Source: Desulfurivibrio sp. | GTDB lineage: Bacteria > Desulfobacterota > Desulfobulbia > Desulfobulbales > SURF-16 | Assembly: GCA_003605035.1 (NCBI GenBank) | Contig: QZKJ01000103.1 | Location: 1-64,000, forward strand | Direction: 5' to 3' | Length of the DNA: 64,000 nucleotides | Shown here: piece after piece, positions 58,441 to 64,000 of the stretch | Position numbering within the stretch: position 1 is the first letter of the stretch | How the letters are laid out: the number at the start of each line of letters is the position of its first letter | The notes under the pieces: model-generated | Told to the model about the DNA's origin: nothing | Seen by the model: only the letters and a program-made list of their open reading frames with translations | Databases searched by the model: none | Made by a program: the position numbers and the translations under genes

Positions 58441-58993
58441 TTTTTACCAGCGACTTTTCAGCCATTTTACCAAAAGTTTTTTTTGCCAAGTGCTCTTGCG
58501 GCAATCACCGTTGCCGGTTTACCAACTTCAGAACTCCTGATGATGTGACGCAATTTCAATAAGTTATGACACCGCTCCGGATTCTGGCCTGAGACCGGCA
58601 AAGTGCCTAAAATGCGCTAAAGTACTTAAAATGCCCTTGTGCCCCTTGCCTTTCCCTCTCCTGCCGGCAAACCTCTCCGGTTGCCAGTCATCCGCCAGTG
58701 GCTGCCTGCTGGAGAAAAACAGGGAAAAGGGAAGGTAATTTTTGACAGTCCTCTCACCCCGTGTTAAATAATTTGCCCATGCCTCGACGAGTTCGCTCTC
58801 TCCTGTAAGATTCCCCCGTCCTCTTTTTCAACGCGGCCATATCCTGCAGGTTGTCTCTGCCGGGGATAAAGACGTGCACAATGATCAGGATAATTTCCCG
58901 CCATGGCTATTGCCCGGCAGGTGACCCGGCAAAATCGGGTCTTGCCGGACAAGGCCGGGCGCGGTGTGGTAATAAAGAGGAAGGTTTGCGGAA
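58441..58993. other. Spacer between kinase and aldehyde dehydrogenase genes
   Basis: About 550 bp without a convincing gene. It contains the inverted copy of the ACTTTA-type repeat block (58590-58638) and a hairpin with arms GACCCG/CGGGTC (58922-58940) in an imperfect longer stem near the dehydrogenase. An A-rich GAGGAAGG ribosome-binding site precedes ATG 58994. Confidence 0.5.
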
Positions 58994-60439
58994 ATGACAG
59001 ACATAATCCATGTTGATCTCTTCATCAATGGCCAATGGTGCAAGGCCGCAGCCGGGGAAACGTTCGAGATTGTCAACCCGGCCACGGAAGAGGTGGTGGC
59101 CACGGCCTGGCAGGCCGGCCGGCCGGATACGGAGATGGCCATTGCCGCCGCCCGGCAGGGGCTGGCGGTCTGGCGCGGGGTGCCGCCCTGGGAACGCTCG
59201 GCGGTGCTGCGCAGGGCGGCCCGGCTGCTGGAGGAGAGAGGTGCGGACATCGCCCGGCGGGTGGTGCTCGATTGCGGCAAACCCATAACCCAGTCATTGG
59301 GCGAGGTGAAGAGCGCAGGGGAGATCATCGACTGGTTTGCCGACGAGGCCCGCCGGATCTCAGGCCAGGTGCTGGCCGGCAGAAGCATGCACAGCAGGCT
59401 GCATACCCTCTATGAACCCGTGGGCGTTGCCGCGGGTTTTACCGCCTTCAATTTTCCCCTGGTCCTGCCGTCCCGCAAAATTGCCGCGGCGCTCGCTGCC
59501 GGCTGCTCGATCATCTGCCGGCCGGCTGAGGAAGGATCGGCCTGTGCCGCGGAACTGGTCAGATGCTTTATCGATGCCGGGCTGCCGGCCGGGGTCATCA
59601 ACCTGCTCACCGGCCGGCCCGAGGAAATTGCCGACACCATCCTGGCCAGTCCGGTGGTCAGAAAAATCAGCTTTACCGGCTCCGTGGCAGTGGGCCAGCA
59701 GCTTATCCGGAGGGCGGCCGACACGGTGAAAAGGGTGACCATGGAGCTGGGGGGACATGCGCCGGTCATTGTCCATGCCGATGCTGACCCGGTGAAGGTG
59801 GCTGCCGGCGCGGTGGTGGCCAAGTTCCGCAATAACGGCCAGGTCTGCGTGTCGCCGACCCGTTTCTTTGTGCACCGCTCCCTGGAGGAACGCTTCACCA
59901 GCGCCCTGGTTACGGCAAGCGCCAGGCTGAAGATCGGCAACGGCATCGATCCAGCGGTGGACATCGGGCCGCTGATCAACCGCCGGCGTCTGCAGGCCAT
60001 GGAGCAGATGGTTGCGAAAACCGTTGACGAGGGCGGCATCGTGGTTTCCGGCGGCAGTCGGCCGGCAGGGATGAAAAAAGGTTATTTTTTTGAGCCGACC
60101 ATCATCAGCAACGTCAGGGATGACATGACGGTCATGCAGCATGAACCCTTCGGGCCGCTGGCGCTGATCACCGGCTTCGCCACCCTGGAAGAGGTGGTGG
60201 AACGGGCCAATGCCGTGGATTACGGACTGGCGAGCTATGTTTTCACCAACTCCCTGCAGCTGGCCCACCAGACCGTGTCCGCCCTGCAGGCCGGCATTGT
60301 CACGGTGAACGGCTGGTCCGGCAGTCTGGCGGAAATGCCCTTCGGCGGGGTGAAGTACTCAGGCTACGGCCGCGAGGGCGGATCGCTGGGCATCTTCGAA
60401 TATCTTGATGTGAAATTCTTCAACCTTAATTTCGACTGA
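58994..60439 (+). CDS. NAD(P)-dependent aldehyde dehydrogenase, succinate-semialdehyde type
   Basis: 481-residue ALDH family enzyme. Catalytic Cys is in NNGQVCVSPTRFFV (about 275-288) and the general base Glu in MELGGHAPVIV (about 250). NAD-binding SFTGSVAVGQQLIR is also seen. Closest in style to GabD-like succinate-semialdehyde dehydrogenases, but the substrate cannot be fixed from sequence alone. Standard length. It precedes the spermidine synthase-like gene. Confidence 0.9.
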   Translation: MTDIIHVDLFINGQWCKAAAGETFEIVNPATEEVVATAWQAGRPDTEMAIAAARQGLAVWRGVPPWERSAVLRRAARLLEERGADIARRVVLDCGKPITQSLGEVKSAGEIIDWFADEARRISGQVLAGRSMHSRLHTLYEPVGVAAGFTAFNFPLVLPSRKIAAALAAGCSIICRPAEEGSACAAELVRCFIDAGLPAGVINLLTGRPEEIADTILASPVVRKISFTGSVAVGQQLIRRAADTVKRVTMELGGHAPVIVHADADPVKVAAGAVVAKFRNNGQVCVSPTRFFVHRSLEERFTSALVTASARLKIGNGIDPAVDIGPLINRRRLQAMEQMVAKTVDEGGIVVSGGSRPAGMKKGYFFEPTIISNVRDDMTVMQHEPFGPLALITGFATLEEVVERANAVDYGLASYVFTNSLQLAHQTVSALQAGIVTVNGWSGSLAEMPFGGVKYSGYGREGGSLGIFEYLDVKFFNLNFD

Positions 60440-60476
60440 TTGCCGGTGGTCAGCAATTTTGGGAGCAGCCAGCAAA

Positions 60477-61187
60477 ATGTCTCGGCGGGGCGCTGATCCG
60501 GGCGAGCCGGCCGGCCCTTGGACCCTGGTGGACAGCGCCAGGGTGCCGGGCAACGGCGGCGAGCTGCGGCTCTACCAGCGTGACGGGGAGTTCTCCATCC
60601 GGGTGGACGAGGATGAGCTGATGAACAACCTGGTGCACGGCTCGGAGGATGCCCTGGCCAGGCTGGCCTGCGGCCGGATCAGGGGACGGTCCGCGCCCCG
60701 GGTGTTGATCGGCGGGCTGGGCATGGGCTATACGCTGGCAGCCGCCCTGCAGAGTCTAGGACCGGACGCCCGGGTGGTGGTGGCCGAGCTGGTGCCGGCG
60801 GTGGTGGCCTGGAACCGGGGAGCGCTGGGGGCGCTGGCCGGCCAGCCCCTGACGGACAAGCGGGTCACGGTGCGGGAGGCGGATGTGCGCAAGGTCATGC
60901 AGGCGGACAGGCGTGGTTTTGACGCCATCCTGCTCGATGTGGACAATGGCCCGGAGGGGTTGACCCGCCGGGAAAACAGCTGGCTGTACAGCCTGGAGGG
61001 CCTGAGCGTGGCCTTTGCCGCACTCAAGCCCGGCGGCGTGCTGGCCGTCTGGTCCGCCGGCCCGGACCCGGCCTTTACCCAGCGCCTGCACAAGGCGGGT
61101 TTCCTGGTGGAAGAGGTGCTGGTCAAACTGCATGGGGTGGCTGAAGGCGAGCGGCACACCATCTGGCTTGGCAGCCGGGAAGAGTGA
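60477..61187 (+). CDS. Spermidine synthase-like methyltransferase-fold protein
   Basis: 236 residues from ATG 60477 (an in-frame TTG at 60459 is possible). A Rossmann-like SAM or dcSAM-binding fold is seen: RVLIGGLGMGYTLAAALQSLG (motif I) and VVVAELVPAVVAWN (acidic residue), then DAILLDVDNGPEG. It resembles the SpeE-related proteins of deltaproteobacteria. It may be a polyamine synthase or an unrelated methyltransferase. Confidence 0.75.
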   Translation: MSRRGADPGEPAGPWTLVDSARVPGNGGELRLYQRDGEFSIRVDEDELMNNLVHGSEDALARLACGRIRGRSAPRVLIGGLGMGYTLAAALQSLGPDARVVVAELVPAVVAWNRGALGALAGQPLTDKRVTVREADVRKVMQADRRGFDAILLDVDNGPEGLTRRENSWLYSLEGLSVAFAALKPGGVLAVWSAGPDPAFTQRLHKAGFLVEEVLVKLHGVAEGERHTIWLGSREE

Positions 61188-61195
61188 TTAGAGGC

Positions 61196-61225
61196 AGTGA
61201 AAAGTGAGAAGTGAGAAGTGAAAAG
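61196..61225. repeat. AGTGAAAA-type repeat, left arm
   Basis: A 30-bp run of AGTGA(A/G)AAG units between the spermidine synthase-like and DUF1499 genes. Its approximate reverse complement lies at 61787-61818 on the far side of the DUF1499 gene, giving an inverted pair with about 80 percent identity. Confidence 0.65.
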
Positions 61226-61266
61226 GCGGAATCGTCAACGGCAGACCTGTTGACCGGAGGAGAGAT

Positions 61267-61746
61267 ATGATGAAAATGTTGCTGCCCGAGATGCTTGCCC
61301 TGCTCATGCTGCCCTGTCTGCTGCTTCTGATGGTCTCCTGCAGCGGTAAGCCGCCGGAGGCCAGGCTGGTTGACGGCCGGCTGCGTCCCTGTCCGCAGAG
61401 TCCCAACTGCGTGTCCAGCGAGGAGCAGCGGCCGGAGTCGCAGGTGGCGCCCCTGGCTTTCCAAGGCCCGCCTGAGGCGGCCTGGCAGGCCCTGACCGAG
61501 GCCATCCGGGAGGAGGGCGGCAAAATCCAGCAGCAGGAGGAGCACTATCTGTGGGTCACCTTCACCTCCAGGCTGTTCCGTTTTGTCGATGACGTGGAGT
61601 TCCGGCTGGTGGCCGCGGAACACCTCATTCATGTACGTTCGGCCTCACGGCTGGGCTATGCGGATCTGGGGGTCAACCGCAAAAGGGTGGAGAAACTGCG
61701 GGAGCTCTTCAAGCAGAAGCTGGGCGAGCAGGCTGGCCCGCTTTGA
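61267..61746 (+). CDS. DUF1499 lipoprotein
   Basis: 159 residues. Signal peptide with lipobox LLMVSC (Cys25). The mature part matches DUF1499: RPCPQSPNCVSSEEQ (about 40-54), then FVDDVEFRLVAAEHLIHVRSASRLGYADLGVNRKRVEKLRELF in pieces. Function unknown. Ribosome-binding site GGAGGAG is at 61257-61263. Confidence 0.88.
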   Translation: MMKMLLPEMLALLMLPCLLLLMVSCSGKPPEARLVDGRLRPCPQSPNCVSSEEQRPESQVAPLAFQGPPEAAWQALTEAIREEGGKIQQQEEHYLWVTFTSRLFRFVDDVEFRLVAAEHLIHVRSASRLGYADLGVNRKRVEKLRELFKQKLGEQAGPL

Positions 61747-61786
61747 CCAGCAGCTGTTCCTGGAATTACTATTTACCTTTCATTTT

Positions 61787-61818
61787 ACTTTTCACTTTTC
61801 ACTTCTTACTTTTCACTT
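61787..61818. repeat. AGTGAAAA-type repeat, right arm
   Basis: ACTTTTCACTTTTCACTTCT... runs across this stretch and is the approximate complement of 61196-61225, separated by about 560 bp that hold the DUF1499 gene. It ends directly before the ribosome-binding site of the next gene. Confidence 0.65.
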
Positions 61819-61825
61819 AGGAATC

Positions 61826-62425
61826 ATGAAGATTTCCATAATTCTCGCCCATCCGGACAAGGGCAGCTTCAACCACGCCATTGCCGGCGCCGTGCTGCAG
61901 GCGCTGGAGACAAACCGGCACCAGGTCTTTTTCCATGATTTATATGCCGAGCAGTTTGATGCCATTCTGCCGGCCGGGGAAATTGCCAGGGAGGCGGCGC
62001 TGCCCGCGGTGATTGCCGGCCATTGCCGGGAGATTGCCGCGGCGGACGGCATCATCATCATTCATCCCAACTGGTGGGGCCAGCCGCCGGCCATCCTCAA
62101 GGGCTGGGTGGACCGGGTGATCCGGCCCGGAGTGGCCTACGAGTTTCTCGAGGGCGACGGCGGCGAAGGGGTGCCGCACGGGCTGCTGAAGGCCCGGGCC
62201 GCCCTGGTGTTCAATACATCCAATACCGCGGCGGCCAGAGAGGTGGCGGTCTTCGGCGATCCCCTGGAGACCCTGTGGAAAAACTGTATCTTCGGCCTGT
62301 GCGGGATACGGGAGTTTCACCGGCGGATGTTCGGCATCATGGTGGTCAGCAGCGAGCAGCAGAGAAAAAAATGGCTTGCCGAGGCGGCGGAAATGGTCAA
62401 GAATGTCTTCGCCGTTGAGGCGTGA
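61826..62425 (+). CDS. NAD(P)H oxidoreductase, flavodoxin-like fold (MdaB/NQO type)
   Basis: 199 residues. Begins MKISIILAHPDKGSFNHAIAG (phosphate-binding loop) and has IIIIHPNWWGQPPAILKGWVDRVIRPG, the FMN or FAD and substrate region common to NQO and MdaB quinone reductases. Start 61826 has an AGGA site 5 nt upstream; the long upstream open frame is not coding. It probably reduces quinones or other electron acceptors in the cytoplasm. Confidence 0.87.
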   Translation: MKISIILAHPDKGSFNHAIAGAVLQALETNRHQVFFHDLYAEQFDAILPAGEIAREAALPAVIAGHCREIAAADGIIIIHPNWWGQPPAILKGWVDRVIRPGVAYEFLEGDGGEGVPHGLLKARAALVFNTSNTAAAREVAVFGDPLETLWKNCIFGLCGIREFHRRMFGIMVVSSEQQRKKWLAEAAEMVKNVFAVEA

Positions 62426-62499
62426 TCTGAAAATCCCTTGAGTGCGCCGTGCGCGGCGCTGTACGTCACGATATCAGGAGTTTGCAATAGGAAGAGAGA

Positions 62500-63582
62500 A
62501 TGAGTCATTTCTGGAGTGCGGTGGTGCACCGGCTTACCCCCTATGTTCCGGGCGAGCAGCCCAAGGTGGCCGGCCTGATCAAGTTGAACACCAATGAAAA
62601 TCCCTACGGGCCCTCGCCCAGGGTGCTTTCGGCCCTGCAGGCCGAGGTGGGGGACGGCCTGCGCCTTTATCCCGACCCCAATGCCGAGAGTCTGAAGAGC
62701 GCGGTGGCCGCCTGTTACGGGGTTACGCCGGCCCAGGTCTTTGTCGGCAACGGCTCGGACGAGGTGCTGGCCCATGCCTTTCTTGGACTGCTGCAGCATG
62801 AGCAGCCATTGCTGTTTCCGGATATCACCTACAGTTTCTACCCGGTCTACTGCGGGCTCTATGGCATTGAGTTTGAGGCAGTGCCGCTTACTGCCGACTT
62901 TGAGATCGAGGTCGCTGATTATGCGCGGCCCAACGGCGGCATCATTTTACCCAATCCCAATGCCCCCACCGGCCGGCTGCTGCCGCTGGCCAAAGTCGAG
63001 GCCCTGCTGGCCGGCAACCCGGATTCGGTGGTGGTGGTGGATGAGGCCTACGTGGATTTCGGCGGCCAGTCGGCCATTGCCCTGGTTGACCGCCATCCCC
63101 AGCTGCTGGTCATCCAGACCCTGTCCAAATCCCGTTCCCTGGCCGGCCTGCGGGTGGGCTTTGCCGTGGGCCACCCCAAACTCATCGAGGCCCTGGAGCG
63201 GGTCAAGAACAGCTTTAATTCATACCCCCTGGGCCGCCTTGCCATCCGGGGTGCGGTGGCGGCCATGGAGGACCGCCAGTACTTTGAGCAGACCAGGCAG
63301 ATGATCATGCGCACCAGGGAGGAGCTGGCGGGCAAGCTGCGCGGCTTCGGTTTTGAGGTGCTGCCGTCCGCGGCAAATTTTGTCTTTGCCCGCCATCCGG
63401 TTTGGGATGCGGCGGAACTTGCCGCCAGACTGCGGGAAAAAGCGATCATCGTCCGCCATTTCCGGCAGGAGCGCATCGAGCAGTTTCTCCGCATCACGGT
63501 GGGCACGGACGACCAGTGCGCCGCCCTGTGCCGGGCCCTGGCCCTGATCCTCGGCGGCGAAGCGGCCATAGTGAATAACTGA
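62500..63582 (+). CDS. hisC: Histidinol-phosphate aminotransferase
   Basis: PLP enzyme of histidine synthesis. 360 residues. Starts with [24 protein letters not shown]-lysine region [21 protein letters not shown] (Lys near residue 210), [10 protein letters not shown] (Asp). An ortholog of the short HisC family. No other his gene is adjacent. Confidence 0.93.
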   Translation: MSHFWSAVVHRLTPYVPGEQPKVAGLIKLNTNENPYGPSPRVLSALQAEVGDGLRLYPDPNAESLKSAVAACYGVTPAQVFVGNGSDEVLAHAFLGLLQHEQPLLFPDITYSFYPVYCGLYGIEFEAVPLTADFEIEVADYARPNGGIILPNPNAPTGRLLPLAKVEALLAGNPDSVVVVDEAYVDFGGQSAIALVDRHPQLLVIQTLSKSRSLAGLRVGFAVGHPKLIEALERVKNSFNSYPLGRLAIRGAVAAMEDRQYFEQTRQMIMRTREELAGKLRGFGFEVLPSAANFVFARHPVWDAAELAARLREKAIIVRHFRQERIEQFLRITVGTDDQCAALCRALALILGGEAAIVNN

Positions 63583-63613
63583 CAGCAACCACCAATAAAG
63601 AAAGGAAGAAACC

Positions 63614-64000
63614 ATGGCAAAAAGATATCTGTGCCTCCTGGCAAGCGCCCTCATCCTGTTTACCGGCTGCGGGGGAAACGAGCAAGGCAGCGAAAGCAGC
63701 CAGGGTAAACAAACCGCGGTCGAGGCGGGTAAAGCCGCTGCCCCGTGCAAACTCGTTGAGCCCTGCGAGCTCATCAGCGGGGCTGAGGCGGCCAGTCTGC
63801 TCGGCGAGGCGGTCAAAGAGGGAAAATATGGTGAACAGCAGGCGGTGGGTCTGAAAAAATGTTTCTACGAGGCCGCCGCTTCCGATAAATTTCTGCAGAT
63901 CACGGTGCAGCAGCCCGACTTCATGGCGCCCCAGGTGCGGGCAGCGGGCCAGAGTCCGCAGTCCATTTTTGTCGAAACCAGAAAGATGCTGGCCGATGGC
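63614..64000 (+). CDS. Lipoprotein, cut by the window end
   Basis: Partial, at least 129 residues. Signal peptide with lipobox ILFTGC (Cys19) at the start, then a Gln/Ser-rich spacer, then CKLVEPCELISGAEAASLLGEAV, which resembles a group of small exported proteins (DUF3558-like). The AAGGAAGAAACC ribosome-binding site is good. The end is not visible. Confidence 0.7.
   Translation, partial: MAKRYLCLLASALILFTGCGGNEQGSESSQGKQTAVEAGKAAAPCKLVEPCELISGAEAASLLGEAVKEGKYGEQQAVGLKKCFYEAAASDKFLQITVQQPDFMAPQVRAAGQSPQSIFVETRKMLADG

Overview
The window looks like a chromosomal segment of a deltaproteobacterium, most likely a sulfate- or sulfur-metabolising member of the Desulfobulbales. This rests on gene content and style: a selenocysteine-containing selD, a tmRNA tag ending YAVAA, the holB-ricT-metG order, dnaN-gyrB-gyrA together, and GC-rich coding sequence. 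The lineage call is an inference from familiarity, not from a search. The organism is Gram-negative (lgt, type IV pilus/T2S ATPase, heptose-nucleotide enzyme, AMIN-type amidase) and uses selenocysteine.

Layout. Positions 1-2754 are accessory: an incomplete type I restriction subunit hsdR with a small XRE regulator, and a class II Fic protein, lying just downstream of the 3' end of ssrA (3047-3407), a classic island insertion site. smpB precedes ssrA. From 4.0 to 22.3 kb the DNA is mostly housekeeping: pilB/gspE-like ATPase, purL, a YhaM-like nuclease, holB, ricT, metG, a degenerate GGDEF-like gene, a FlhG/MinD ATPase, yggT, divIVA-like, yggU, a phosphoesterase, a HIT-protein remnant, mutS and an N-acetylmuramoyl-alanine amidase. 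A 128-bp MITE-like element with 20-bp perfect terminal inverted repeats and a 5-bp target duplication lies between the FlhG-like gene and yggT.

From 22.4 to 38.7 kb come comF, a candidate two-helix CxxU selenoprotein, mtnA, a GAF-mreB-serine hydrolase operon, an AT-rich spacer, dnaN, gyrB, gyrA, gpsA, a zinc/manganese-type ABC transporter (permease and ATPase), selD with an in-frame UGA, and a small lipoprotein. From 38.8 to 45.9 kb are a TIGR03790-like protein, a Pit phosphate transporter with its DUF47 partner, a nitrilase fused to a heptose-1-phosphate adenylyltransferase domain, a small hypothetical with a duplicated start region, and a GGDEF(degenerate)-EAL membrane protein.

From 46.1 to 50.3 kb is an envelope cluster: two FlgO-domain proteins, an unknown exported protein, and a membrane-spanning protein whose cytoplasmic part carries eight copies of a motif resembling the FliM N-terminal CheY-binding peptide (DQxxIDALL), followed by periplasmic cadherin/Ig-like domains. 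The rest (50.3-64 kb) holds rpe, an M16 peptidase, lgt, a large hybrid sensor kinase, an aldehyde dehydrogenase, a spermidine synthase-like protein, a DUF1499 lipoprotein, a flavodoxin-fold oxidoreductase, hisC and a lipoprotein cut by the window end.

The two strongest leads for undescribed biology are the CxxU mini-protein at 23210-23365, in a genome whose selD itself reads UGA as selenocysteine, and the FliM-motif array protein with its FlgO neighbours at 46101-50334.
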